DNA of 64,000 nucleotides from Opitutia bacterium (GTDB lineage: Bacteria; Verrucomicrobiota; Verrucomicrobiia; Opitutales; UBA953). A model generated the notes under the pieces. It made no database searches. It had not been told where the DNA came from and saw only the letters and a list, made by a program, of their open reading frames with translations. The stretch covers positions 186,001 to 250,000 of the forward strand of contig BGOM01000019.1 in assembly GCA_003569245.1 (NCBI GenBank), in the 5' to 3' direction. This document shows, piece by piece, positions 36,379-45,872 of the stretch. Each line of letters opens with the position of its first letter. Within the stretch, counting starts at the first letter, position 1. The position numbers and the translations under genes were made by a program.

Positions 36379-37245
36379 CTATTTCGCCAAGGCCGCGCCC
36401 AAGGCCTCACCGAGTTTGAGCTGACCGCCGGTGTTGAAATGGACGAGGTCGGCGATGACGCCGAAACCATCCGTCTTCACCATCCGCAGCCCCGGGACAG
36501 CGTCCGCGTGCCGGGAGGATTCGTCGGCCTCCGCCATGCGACGCCGCAGCAGGTCGCGCGCGACGAAGCGGGCGACCGGGCCGGCGGCGGGCAGGACCTG
36601 GGCGTAGGCCAGCGGAGGTTCCGGCTTCAGGCCCAGGTCGGCGCTCAGACGCTGACGCAGCAAAGCCAAGGTCGCCGGATAACGCTGCGCGGAAACCTCG
36701 TGCTTCGCATCGGCTTCGCCCTGAACCCACGCGATGCCCTTGACCACCGGCTCCTTGCCGGCGGCGCGCAAGGCGGCGAAGGCGGCCGTGTTCACCTTCT
36801 GCCACGCGAGGTAATGCAACCCGATGTTCGGGTCGGTCGCCTCCTTGCCGGGGTAGAAGGTCGCCCGCTTCGGGCCCGGGTCGGGACCTTGCCAGCTGGC
36901 GTTGTTCCAACCGGCGTCCAGCGGCTGACCGCTGAGGTGATGCTTGATCAGGTAAACGTCGCCCTGCACGCCCGCCGCGCGGAGGCCGCGCACGAAGCCG
37001 ACCTCCGGACCGAACTCCCCGGCGCGGGTCGAGAGCTTGGTCTTGCCCGGCTGCATCGGCTCGAAAGCCTTCCCGTTCCAGAAGAAAACGCCCGGCGACT
37101 CGGCCAGTTCAGCCGGCGGGAGCTCGGCGAGCTTGCCCAGACCTTGCATGTTGGATTGGCCGCCCAGGAGATAAACGGTGACCGGGGTCCGCTCGGCGGC
37201 GCCGAGGGTCGCCCAAGCGAGGAGCAGGCAGACGAGGGAACGCAT
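36379..37245 (-). CDS. SASA-domain secreted esterase (sialate O-acetylesterase-like)
   Basis: The 288-aa protein has a signal peptide, then VYLLGGQSNMQG with the nucleophile Ser31 in block I of the SASA/CE6 family, KGIAWVQGEAD (block III) and a final DLVHFNTGGQ with the Asp-x-x-His pair. Known members remove acetyl groups from sialic acids or from xylan. The neighbouring sialidase-like gene makes a glycan role plausible but not proven. The start at 37245 gives the signal peptide; a TTTAAG-type box lies 7 bp upstream of it on the coding strand. Confidence 0.9.
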   Translation of the reverse strand: MRSLVCLLLAWATLGAAERTPVTVYLLGGQSNMQGLGKLAELPPAELAESPGVFFWNGKAFEPMQPGKTKLSTRAGEFGPEVGFVRGLRAAGVQGDVYLIKHHLSGQPLDAGWNNASWQGPDPGPKRATFYPGKEATDPNIGLHYLAWQKVNTAAFAALRAAGKEPVVKGIAWVQGEADAKHEVSAQRYPATLALLRQRLSADLGLKPEPPLAYAQVLPAAGPVARFVARDLLRRRMAEADESSRHADAVPGLRMVKTDGFGVIADLVHFNTGGQLKLGEALGAALAK

Positions 37246-37394
37246 GGTGGCATTTAAGTCGCCCCGCACGTCCCACCAATCGAAATCTGACCCGCCCGCC
37301 GACCGGGGAGCCGGCGCAATCGCCCGAAAATGGCGGGACCAAGCGGCAGGTCGGGCTGGATTTCGGAGCCGGAACGGCAAGGATGCCAGCTCCC

Positions 37395-40300
37395 ATGCGC
37401 CCGCTTTCCCGAATGCTCGCCCTGCTCTGCGCGACGAGCTTATTGAACGCCCAGCCCGCTCCCCGCGGCACCGAGCTGCTCACGACCCGTGAGGCCAAGG
37501 CCAACGCGGCGAACTGGCCCGACCACAGCAAGGGCTCCCCGACGCCGCACGCGCCCGCGGAGCTTCCGCCGCTCGCGACCGCCACCCGCTCCCAGGCGGC
37601 GACCGCGCCCGTTCCCGGCGAACGCGTGGTCTTCATCGGCAACGGCTTCGCGGAACGCGACACCTACTACGGTCGCCTCGAGACCGAGCTGCACCTCCGC
37701 TTCCCGGACCAGGCCCTGATCGTCCGGAACATGGGCCGGTCGGGCGACACGCCGGCCTTCCGCCCGCATCCGGCGCGGCCCAGCCAGTGGGCGTTCCCGG
37801 GCGCGGAGAAGTTCCATCCGGAATATGCGCAACATAACGGCAAAGGCTTCTTCCCCACCCCGGACCAATGGCTGTTCCACCTGAAGGCCGACACGATCGT
37901 CGCGTTCTTCGGCTACAACGAATCCTTCGACGGCGCCGGGCGGGCCGCGAACTACGAGGCGGAGGTCGACGCCTTCGTCGTGCATACGCTGACCAAAGCC
38001 TACAACGGGAAGACGGCCCCCCGCCTCGTCCTGGTATCGCCCATCGCCTTCGAGGACCTTTCGGCCAAGCGCGACCTCCCGGACGGTAAGCGCGAGAACG
38101 CCAACCTGGAGCTCTACGCCGCGGCCATGGAGCGCGTCGCCAAGAAACACGGCCTGACCTACGTCGACCTCTTCCACCCCACCCTCGCGGCCTACCGCCA
38201 GGCCAAGGCTGCCTACACGATCAACGGCTTCGCCCCGACGGACTTCGGCTACCGGGAACTGGCCAAGCTGCTCGCCGACGGGCTTTACGGGTCCGCGCCC
38301 CGTACCCCGCAGGCCGACGAAGCCCTCGTCAACGCGGCCGTGAAGATGAAGGACTATTTCTGGAACACCGACTACGCGATCATCAACGGGGTGCACACAC
38401 ACGGCCAGCGCTACAACCCCTTCGGTCCGCAGAACTACCCGGCCGAGGTGGCGAAGTCTCGCCAGCTGGCCGCGTTGCGCGACACGCTGATCCACGATCT
38501 CGCCCAAGGTAAGCGTCGCGACCTGACCGTCGACGACCGCGGGACGGCCGCGCTCCCGCCGGTGCCGTCGAACTTCAAGCCGGACATGAAGAACGGCAAC
38601 CCGACCGAGTTCCTGTCGGGCGAGGCCGCGATCGCTAAGATGAAGGTGGCGCCCGGCTACAAGGTCGAGCTCTTCGCGTCGGAGGAGAAGTTCCCCGACC
38701 TGAAGAAGCCGGTGCAGATGTCCTTCGACGACCGCGGCCGCCTCTGGGTCGCCACGACCCCGACCTACCCGCACTACCGCCCGGGGGACGCCCTGCCGAA
38801 CGACAAGCTGATCATCCTCGAGGACACCGATGGCGACGGCAAGGCCGACAAGCAATCGGTCTTCGCCGACCACCTGCACCTGCCGATCGGCTTCGAGCTC
38901 GCCCCCGAGGGCGTCTACGTCTCGCAGGAGCCGAACCTCGCCCTGCTCATCGACGACGACCGGGACGGCAAGGCCGACCGAACGGAGCTGATCCTCCACG
39001 GCTTCGACTCGCACGACTCCCACCACGCGATCTCCGCCTACTGCGCCGACGCGTCGGGCGCCTTCTACCTGCTGGAAGGCCGCTTCCTCCACAGCCAGGT
39101 CGAGACACCCTACGGGCCGCGGCGCTGCAACGACGGCGGCGCCTGGCGCTTCGACCCGAAGTCCTACCGCCTCGAGCGCCTGCAGGTCGACGTCTCCAAC
39201 CCGTGGGGTTTCTCGTTCGATACCTGGGAGCAACCGTTCCTCTCCGACGCCTCCCCGGGCGAGAACTGGTGGGCGCTGCCGTTCGCGGCGAAGATGCCCT
39301 ACGGGATCGAGCAGGTGAAGGTCGAGCAGTTCGTCCCGAAGCGCTCCCGCCCGAGCTCGGGCGCCGAGTTCGTGTCCTCGCGCCACTTCCCCGACGCGAA
39401 CCAAGGCGACTTCATGACGTGCAATACGATCGGCTTCCTGGGGATCAGTTTCGGTAAAAAACAAGACGACGGGGCGGGCTTCGTCGGCCGGGCCAACGGC
39501 GACCTGCTGAGTTCCACCGATGGCAACTTCCGCCCGGTGGATCTCGAGTTCGCGCCGGACGGGTCGCTCTATTTCCTGGATTGGCACAACCCGCTGATCG
39601 GGCACATGCAGCATAACGCGCGCGACCCGAACCGCGACCACGAGCACGGCCGCATCTACCGTGTCACCTACCCCGGACGGCCGCTGGTCAAGCCGGCCAA
39701 GATCGCCGGCGCCACCGTGGCCGAGCTGCTCGAGAACCTGAAGGAACCCGAATACCGCACGCGCTACCGCACCCGTCGCGAGCTGCGCGGCCGTCCGGCC
39801 ACCGAGGTGCTCCCCGCGGTCAAGGCGTGGGTCGCCCAGCTCGACCCGCAGGACCCGGCCTACGAGCACCACCTCTGCGAGGCCCTTTGGGCGACCTGGG
39901 CGCAGAACCAGCCCGACGGCGAACTCATCCGTCGCTTGCTCAAGGCCAGGCAGTTCGAGGCCCGCGCCGCGGCCGCGGATGTCGTCCGGCATGCTTTCCG
40001 TCAGTTCCCAGACCACGTCGCCCTGCTGAACCAGGCGGTGCGCGACGAGCACCCGCGCGTGCGCCTGACGGCGATCGTGGCCGCGACCTGGCTGGACAAC
40101 GCCGATGGCGCCAAGGTCGCGCTCGAGGCCTTCCGCAAACCGGTCGATCGGTGGCTGGCCCCCGTCCTGCACTACGCCCTGACCTACACGCTCAAGGATG
40201 ACGTGGCCGCGCTGCAGGCCGCGGGAGCGCTGGACCTCGCCGACAACCCCGCCGCGGCCGAATACCTCGCGGGCAAATCCAAGCTCGGCCAGCCGATCGC

Positions 40301-40775
40301 GGAGACGGGCCCGAAGCCTGTCCGCAAGCTCACCGCCGCCGAAGAGAAGGTCTACCAGCTCGGCCGCGAAGTCTACTTCCGCGACGCGCATTGCGCGACC
40401 TGTCACCAGGCCGACGGCAAGGGCATCGCCAACGTCTACCCACCCCTCCTGCGCAGCGACTGGCTCGCGGACGACGAGCGGGCGATCAAGATCGTGCTCA
40501 AGGGACTCTGGGGGCCGATCACGGTCAGCGGCCAGTCCTTCGACCCGGCCAAAGGCGTGCCGCCCATGATGGGCTTCGGCGGGATGCTCAACGATCAGGA
40601 AGCCGCCGCCGTGCTTAGCTTCGTACGCCTTTCCTTCGGCAACAGCGGCAAGGTCATCACGCCCGCGCAGGTCGCGAAGGTCCGCGCCGCCACCCAGGAA
40701 CGCGTCAACTTCTACACCGCCGAGGAGATCCTCAAGGAACACCCGCTGAAGCCAGCGGCCCCGGCCAAGAAATAG
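37395..40775 (+). CDS. SGNH domain fused to PVC-type haem-binding dehydrogenase
   Basis: The 1126-aa exported protein has several parts. An SGNH/GDSL-like domain (about 60-290) holds VFIGNGFAERD and AFFGYNESFDG. A PVC-type propeller dehydrogenase domain (about 390-760) has EDTDGDGKADKQSVF and DDDRDGKADRTEL. HEAT-like helices follow (about 790-940). A C-terminal cytochrome c domain binds haem at CATCH (Cys1000). A second ATG at 37383 is 12 bp upstream; 37395 gives the cleaner signal peptide. In the SGNH domain the usual Ser is not obvious (IGNGF), so that part may be non-catalytic. Its role is presumably periplasmic oxidation of a sugar-like substrate, with electrons leaving through the haem. 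Confidence 0.9.
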   Translation: MRPLSRMLALLCATSLLNAQPAPRGTELLTTREAKANAANWPDHSKGSPTPHAPAELPPLATATRSQAATAPVPGERVVFIGNGFAERDTYYGRLETELHLRFPDQALIVRNMGRSGDTPAFRPHPARPSQWAFPGAEKFHPEYAQHNGKGFFPTPDQWLFHLKADTIVAFFGYNESFDGAGRAANYEAEVDAFVVHTLTKAYNGKTAPRLVLVSPIAFEDLSAKRDLPDGKRENANLELYAAAMERVAKKHGLTYVDLFHPTLAAYRQAKAAYTINGFAPTDFGYRELAKLLADGLYGSAPRTPQADEALVNAAVKMKDYFWNTDYAIINGVHTHGQRYNPFGPQNYPAEVAKSRQLAALRDTLIHDLAQGKRRDLTVDDRGTAALPPVPSNFKPDMKNGNPTEFLSGEAAIAKMKVAPGYKVELFASEEKFPDLKKPVQMSFDDRGRLWVATTPTYPHYRPGDALPNDKLIILEDTDGDGKADKQSVFADHLHLPIGFELAPEGVYVSQEPNLALLIDDDRDGKADRTELILHGFDSHDSHHAISAYCADASGAFYLLEGRFLHSQVETPYGPRRCNDGGAWRFDPKSYRLERLQVDVSNPWGFSFDTWEQPFLSDASPGENWWALPFAAKMPYGIEQVKVEQFVPKRSRPSSGAEFVSSRHFPDANQGDFMTCNTIGFLGISFGKKQDDGAGFVGRANGDLLSSTDGNFRPVDLEFAPDGSLYFLDWHNPLIGHMQHNARDPNRDHEHGRIYRVTYPGRPLVKPAKIAGATVAELLENLKEPEYRTRYRTRRELRGRPATEVLPAVKAWVAQLDPQDPAYEHHLCEALWATWAQNQPDGELIRRLLKARQFEARAAAADVVRHAFRQFPDHVALLNQAVRDEHPRVRLTAIVAATWLDNADGAKVALEAFRKPVDRWLAPVLHYALTYTLKDDVAALQAAGALDLADNPAAAEYLAGKSKLGQPIAETGPKPVRKLTAAEEKVYQLGREVYFRDAHCATCHQADGKGIANVYPPLLRSDWLADDERAIKIVLKGLWGPITVSGQSFDPAKGVPPMMGFGGMLNDQEAAAVLSFVRLSFGNSGKVITPAQVAKVRAATQERVNFYTAEEILKEHPLKPAAPAKK

Positions 40776-41000
40776 GCGATCGCCCTTTGGTGACGTGAAA
40801 CTTTCCGGCCGCACCCCGGCGGGAGATAGGGCCGCGCCCCCTGCGCCGCAGCGGATACGGAGAACCGGAGGAACCGGAATCGTGCCAGGCGGGTTGGCCC
40901 AAGCCAAAACCCCGCAGGACGGGAGAAGTTGTCGGGGAGCATCGTTTTTTGACACATCGGCAGGCTGACTTCGTCGTGAACCCATCCTATGGTTCCGCCC

Positions 41001-42047
41001 ATGCAGCAACGCTTGCTATTCGCGGTCGCCTGGCTCGCCGCAACCCTCGCCGCTGGCGCCGAACGTGGGCCGACCGGCGGGTTGCCGGATACGGGCCAGA
41101 CCACGCGTTACACCAAGTCGTTCGGGGAAGACTCCGACTTCACGGGGTCATCCCCTGCCTATCAGGACAACAAGGATGGCACGGTGACCGACCTCGTGAC
41201 CGGCTTGGTCTGGCAGAGGGTGGACGGCGGCGAGATGACCTGGGAGAAGGCCAAGGAATACGCGAAGTCGCTGCGCCTCGCCGGCAAACAGGACTGGCGG
41301 CTGCCCAACAGCAACGAACTGCTGAGCCTCATGAACCACGGTCTCCATGGGCCGGCGATGGACACCACCGTGTTCCCGCACCTGGAAGCACGCTACTGGT
41401 GGACGGGCACGGCCAAGGTCGACGACCCGTCCAAAGTCTGGCTGGTCAACACGGGCGGCGGCATCGGCGCCCACGCGAAGACCGAAACCATCAGCGCCGG
41501 GGGCGACCGTCCCGTGCATATCCGCTGCGTCCGCGGCACCTCGCGCCTAGGCTCCGGGCCGACCCTCAAGGACAACGGCGACGGCACGGTCACCGACCAG
41601 CGCACCGGCCTGGTCTGGCAGAAGGTCGGCCCAGCCAGACGCGGCACGTGGGAGGAGGCGTTGCGCGCCTGCTCCGAACTCGACCTCGCGGGACGCAAGG
41701 ACTGGCGGCTACCCAACATCAAGGAGCTGCGGTCGCTGAGCGACGATGCGCTCGCCGGGCCGTCCGCCGATCGAAAATTCCTCCCGGGGATGAACGCCGC
41801 CGCTTACTGGTCCTCCACCACTCAGTGCAACCGACCCGAGCGGGCTTGGTTCACCGATTTCACCTCGGGCTTGGTGACCTACGCCGACAAGACGACGCCG
41901 CAATGGTTCCTGGCCGTACGCGGGGGCGAGCCCACGGCTGGCTCGAGGGAAAAGACCGAGCCCGATCCGAAGACGTTGGCACCCCCGGAGAAGGCCAAAG
42001 GCGGAGGCAAGGGCAAGCCGAGGGGCGACAAGAAAGGCGGCAACTGA
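41001..42047 (+). CDS. exported protein with two Lcl (DUF1566) domains
   Basis: The 348-aa protein has a signal peptide and two tandem copies of the Lcl C-terminal/DUF1566 domain. Each begins DNKDGTVTDLVTGLVWQ or DNGDGTVTDQRTGLVWQ, continues with a KDWRLPN strand (twice) and ends with a Trp-rich segment and VRG or VRC. The fold is C-type-lectin/SUMF-like and is found in collagen- and glycan-binding surface proteins. A Lys/Gly-rich basic tail ends it. It stands alone, and a long palindrome follows about 80 bp after the stop. The 225 bp before the start show no notable element. Confidence 0.88.
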   Translation: MQQRLLFAVAWLAATLAAGAERGPTGGLPDTGQTTRYTKSFGEDSDFTGSSPAYQDNKDGTVTDLVTGLVWQRVDGGEMTWEKAKEYAKSLRLAGKQDWRLPNSNELLSLMNHGLHGPAMDTTVFPHLEARYWWTGTAKVDDPSKVWLVNTGGGIGAHAKTETISAGGDRPVHIRCVRGTSRLGSGPTLKDNGDGTVTDQRTGLVWQKVGPARRGTWEEALRACSELDLAGRKDWRLPNIKELRSLSDDALAGPSADRKFLPGMNAAAYWSSTTQCNRPERAWFTDFTSGLVTYADKTTPQWFLAVRGGEPTAGSREKTEPDPKTLAPPEKAKGGGKGKPRGDKKGGN

Positions 42048-42129
42048 AGCACCTTCCCGCTTCACGCCCAGTGTCCGTAAAAAAGCTTCGGACTGCCTGG
42101 AAGCAAGGGCATGGATGCGCAGCCTCATC

Positions 42130-42226
42130 AAAGGGGTCAGGCCGTTCGTGCCGGAGGGCGTTAGTTTAGAGGCCCATTTTTGCCTTTTAAACTAACAGGG
42201 GGTACGACGAACGGCCTGACCCCTTT
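42130..42226. repeat. nested palindrome (REP-like hairpin, GGGGTCAGGC arms)
   Basis: A perfect 20-bp inverted repeat, starting AAAGGGGTCAGGCC at 42130-42149 and matched at 42207-42226, encloses a second one: GTTAGTTTA at 42160-42168 against TAAACTAAC at 42188-42196. The outer right arm ends CCCCTTTTT, so it could also end transcripts of the upstream Lcl-domain gene. The GGGGTC arm core recurs in a second hairpin at 63460-63513. No transposase is seen nearby, so this is best called a REP/MITE-like element. Confidence 0.85.
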
Positions 42227-42307
42227 TTCGAGGAACGGCCCTAGGCACGTCTAGGGGAAACCCTTGATGACGCCCACCGGATGCCTATCCCTGAGGCACC
42301 CCCGACC

Positions 42308-43174
42308 ATGCCTCGCCTACCGACGCTCGCCTTTTCCCTCTGCCTGCTGACCTGCCTCGGTCGGGCCGAGGAAGCCAAACCCGAGCCCACCGTCCCCGGC
42401 GTGGTCGTCACGCTCTGGCCGAAGGGCGGGATGCCCGGCCAACCGGTGGCCGGCCCTGAGCGCACCCTGCCCGCCCGCGGGGATCACGTCGTGCGGCTGA
42501 CCGACGTCTCCGAACCGTCCTTCACCGTGTACAAAGCCGCGGCGACCAAGCCGACGCCCGCGGTGATCATCTGCCCCGGCGGCGGCTACGGAGGTCTGGC
42601 GTACAACAAGGAAGGCACCGAGGTCGCGGCCTGGCTCAACACCCTCGGTGTCACCGGCGTCGTCCTCAAATACCGCGTGCCCAAGAACCAGGAAGGCGCC
42701 TACCAGGACATCCAGCGGGCGATCCGGATCGTCCGCCAGCGCGCCCCCGAATGGAACCTCTCCCCCGATCGCATCGGCGCGATGGGCTTCTCCGCCGGCG
42801 GCCACCTCGCCGCGCGCCTCAGCACGCTCGGCGGCCCCGCCACCTACGCGCGGATCGACGAGGCCGACGACCAACCGCTGCGGCCGGACTTCGCGCTGCT
42901 CGTCTACCCGGCCTACCTCGACCAAGGCCTGGCGAAACTCGTCGACGCGAAGACCGCACCGACGTTCATCGCGCACGCCGAGGACGACAAGGGCTTCATC
43001 AAGGGGAGCAAGCTCTACCATGAGGCCCTCGTGACCGCCAAGGTCCCGAACGACTTCTTCCGGGTCGCCACCGGCGGCCACGGTCATGGCCTCCGCTCCG
43101 AAAAGGAGATCAAGGCCTGGCCGGAAAAAGGCGAAGCCTGGCTCCGCCGGATCGGCGTGCTGGCTCCGCGCTGA
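42308..43174 (+). CDS. secreted alpha/beta-hydrolase (acetyl esterase/xylan esterase type)
   Basis: The 288-aa protein has a signal peptide, an oxyanion-hole motif in ICPGGGYGGLAYN and the nucleophile elbow GFSAGG (Ser162), with Asp and His expected in the final third (the last His in GGHGHGL). It matches the Aes/BD-FAE-like esterases often found with xylanases. Deacetylation of hemicellulose would fit with the GH10 gene about 8 kb away, but this is inferred. The start at 42308 was chosen for the signal peptide over an in-frame ATG 27 bp upstream. Confidence 0.9.
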   Translation: MPRLPTLAFSLCLLTCLGRAEEAKPEPTVPGVVVTLWPKGGMPGQPVAGPERTLPARGDHVVRLTDVSEPSFTVYKAAATKPTPAVIICPGGGYGGLAYNKEGTEVAAWLNTLGVTGVVLKYRVPKNQEGAYQDIQRAIRIVRQRAPEWNLSPDRIGAMGFSAGGHLAARLSTLGGPATYARIDEADDQPLRPDFALLVYPAYLDQGLAKLVDAKTAPTFIAHAEDDKGFIKGSKLYHEALVTAKVPNDFFRVATGGHGHGLRSEKEIKAWPEKGEAWLRRIGVLAPR

Positions 43175-43201
43175 CGCGCGCCGCGCCCGGTCCGGCGACG
43201 T

Positions 43202-44581
43202 TCAGCGCAGTTCCTCCGCGATCGCGGCGCGGTAATCAGCCAAGGCGAGGAAGTAATCGGAGACGCTGGACAGCTCGGCGAAGCGCGCCTCCAGCGCCGC
43301 CTGCTCGCGGAGCTGCAACGCCAACAGATCGCCCGCCCCCTGCCGGAAGCGCGTCTGCTCGGCCGCGACCAGGACATCGGCGAGCTCGACGTTGCGCCGG
43401 GCGAGGCCCAGCTGTTCGTGCGCGGCCTGCAAGGCGGACCAGCCGTCGCGGACCTCGACGCGGATGCGGTCGCGCACGAAGTTCAGGTCCTGGTCGAGCC
43501 GGCGGAGTTCGGCATCGGCGGCCTGCCGGCGACCCAAGGCCTCGTTTCGCTGCAGGGGCAGGCGCATCTCGAGGCCGGCCCGGGTCTCCTCGCGGCGGAT
43601 ATCGGTGTACGGCCCGTTCCCTTGGCTGCGGGTCACGCCCAGCGTCAGATCCAGGTTCGGCAAGGTCGCGTTGTCGGCCAGGCGCCGGTCGACCTCGACC
43701 TTCTCGCGCACGAGCCGGATGCGTCGTAGTTCCGGTCGACGTTCGATCGCCGATTCGACGACCAGGGAGTCGCCTACCCCGGCCGGGAGGGGCTCCGGCG
43801 AGAGCGCGGCGGGCAGGCGGTCGTTGGGCGGGAGGATGGGCTGGTCATCGGGCCCGCGGAGAAACAAGGACAGTTCGAGCGCGGCGGCCTCCCACCGGCG
43901 GCGAGACTGAGTGACAGTCAGCTGACGGCTCACGATGAGGCGCTCGTTGTCCGTCACCACGATCGGCGCCAGCATGCCCTTGTTGGCCTGCTCGGTCAGG
44001 CCGGCGGCGCGTTCCTCGGCGATACGGAGCTGCTCACGCGCGACCTTCTCCCGCTGACCGGCGATGACCCAGCCGTAATAGGCGCGGGTCGCCGCCCGGG
44101 AGATATCCAGCCGTTGGCGGTCCACGAAAGGATCGACCAGCCCGAGGTCCAGCCGGGCCTTGAGCAGGTCGGCCCGCGGCCGGTCGATGAAGCCGTCGCG
44201 GAGCAGGTTGAAACGCAACCCGGCCCGGAACTCGCCGTCGCGCTGCGTCCGGTCCTTATCGTAGTCCGCGAGCATGCCGCTGCTGCGGCGATACCCGGCG
44301 AAAAGATTGGCGCCCCAGAAAGGCAGCCGCTGCTCGAGGGAGACATCCCCGGTCGAGCCGTCGTAATAGCCCCGGGGCGTGACGCCGGCGCGCAAGGCGA
44401 AGCCTAGGTCGAAGGCACCCTCGCTCTGGCGGAGCCGGCCGGCGGCGATGTCCTGCTCGATCAGGGCGATGAGCAACGGGGGGTAGCGGCCCTGCACGCT
44501 GGCGAGGACCTCGGGCAGCCGCAAGGGCTCGGCCGCGCCGGCCAGGCACGTCGTCAGGAGGAGCAGGACCCAGGACCTCAT
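43202..44581 (-). CDS. TolC-family outer-membrane efflux protein
   Basis: The 459-aa protein has a signal peptide and the internal duplication of TolC, with two long coiled-coil helical regions (about 150-240 and 340-440) interspersed with beta strands and many Gln/Arg/Leu heptads. It is the third gene of the exporter operon and overlaps the adaptor gene by ATGA (44578-44581). It would form the trimeric outer-membrane channel of the ABC exporter. The start at 44581 is set by this overlap and by the signal peptide. Confidence 0.92.
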   Translation of the reverse strand: MRSWVLLLLTTCLAGAAEPLRLPEVLASVQGRYPPLLIALIEQDIAAGRLRQSEGAFDLGFALRAGVTPRGYYDGSTGDVSLEQRLPFWGANLFAGYRRSSGMLADYDKDRTQRDGEFRAGLRFNLLRDGFIDRPRADLLKARLDLGLVDPFVDRQRLDISRAATRAYYGWVIAGQREKVAREQLRIAEERAAGLTEQANKGMLAPIVVTDNERLIVSRQLTVTQSRRRWEAAALELSLFLRGPDDQPILPPNDRLPAALSPEPLPAGVGDSLVVESAIERRPELRRIRLVREKVEVDRRLADNATLPNLDLTLGVTRSQGNGPYTDIRREETRAGLEMRLPLQRNEALGRRQAADAELRRLDQDLNFVRDRIRVEVRDGWSALQAAHEQLGLARRNVELADVLVAAEQTRFRQGAGDLLALQLREQAALEARFAELSSVSDYFLALADYRAAIAEELR

Positions 44582-45872
44582 TTGCGGGTCTCCTTGCCCG
44601 GCTCGTCCATGGAGACCACGGGTGGGAAGCCGTTGAGCTGACGCCAGATCTCCTTCCAGAGCGGGACCTGCTGGAGCAGCACCCAGCCGTTGGCGCGCAC
44701 GCCTTGCCGGAGCCAGCGGTTGCCGGGCCACTCGACCTTGGTCGGCTTGCCGTCCTTGATCACGATGTCGGGCGAAGGGGCGACGACGACGCGGAACTTG
44801 CCCGAGGGATCGCCGGCGGCGTCGACGAACACGACCTCGCCGCCGAACGTGCCGATCGCGATGCTGGGCCAGCCCACGAACTGGATGGCCGGCCAGCCCT
44901 CGAACTGGAGACGCACCGGACTGCCGGGGATCACGGTACCGTCCGGCTTGATGATGCGGGACTGCAGCAGGGGCATGTCATTACCCTCGAGCCAGATCTC
45001 GACGAACCGGCTGTCGGTCTCGGGGATGACCACGCAGATCGGGCTGCCGGGCCGGAGGTAGGAGCCGTCGGTCGCCTGGACGGAAGGACGATGCCGTCGC
45101 GCGGCGCGCGGACCAGCTGGCGTTCGTTCTGGTTGATCTGGACGTCGATGACCCCGAGGTCGCGCTCGACCGAGGCGAGGTCGGACTGCGCCGAACCGCG
45201 CTGCGCCCGCACTCCGGCGATGGTCGCGCTGAACTCGCTCTCGGTGCGGCCCAGGGTCGCTTCGGCGGCGAGCAGCGCCGAAGCCGTGCTATCGCGCGAC
45301 TGGATGGCGAGCTCGTAGTCGCGGACGGAGACGAGGCCGCCCTGCTTGAGCTCCTTGGTGCGGGTGAAGTTCAGCGCGGCGGTCTCGGCCGCGATCTTCT
45401 CGGCGACGACCCGCTGGCGGGCGGCGTCCACCGACTGGCCGCGGGCGAGCTCGAGCTGGCGGACCTGGAGGTCGAGATCCTCGATGCGCCGCGCGGTCGC
45501 GGTCCGGCGGTCGGCGAGCGAGGCGCGCTGCGACTTGAGGTTGGCGAGCAGGTTCGGGTCATTGTCCTGCAGCTCGGCGATGGCCTCGCCGGACTTGACG
45601 CGCTGCCCTTCGACGACGTGCATCTTCCGTACGAGGCCCGCGACGGGCGCCTCGACGTTGATCCGGCGATCGAGCGGGTCGAAGGCGATGACCTTGCCGG
45701 TCCCGCGCACGAACTGTTGCCACGGCAGGAACCAGATGGCGAGCAACAGGGTCACGAACCCGACGGCGGCCAGCCGCGCCAGCAGGCGGATCCGCTGGGA
45801 AGAACCGGCCAGCAACAACGCGGGGAGCTGCCCGCGCAGGGGGATAGGCGAGGAGTCGGAGCGAGGGTTCAT
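44578..45872 (-). pseudogene. HlyD-type membrane fusion protein, frameshifted
   Basis: From ATG 45872 (overlapping the ABC gene by ATGA) the frame encodes a cytoplasmic start, one membrane helix (LAAVGFVTLLLAIWFLPW), a lipoyl half-motif (GLVRKMHVVEGQRVKSGEAI) and long coiled-coil helices. Near 45075-45085 it moves to another frame, which gives QATDGSYLRPGSP, VVIPETDSRFVEIWLEG (the beta-barrel) and the C-terminus. The total length is 3n+2, consistent with one missing base. The adaptor links the ABC ATPase to TolC; if the shift is real, the exporter is inactive. A sequencing error is equally likely. Confidence 0.87.

Noticed and set aside
37440-41009. 1189-codon open frame on the minus strand opposite the SGNH-haem dehydrogenase
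   Set aside because: The plus-strand gene has a signal peptide, CATCH and clear domains. The minus frame is a Val/Gly/Arg-rich shadow.
42200-42230. Simple Rho-independent terminator
   Set aside because: The C-tract and T-run could terminate, but the 97-bp nested palindrome with a relative at 63460 is better explained as a REP-like element.
45075-45085. Programmed ribosomal frameshift in the HlyD-type gene
   Set aside because: No slippery heptamer or downstream pseudoknot was seen, and similar shifts occur in unrelated genes. A missing base is simpler.
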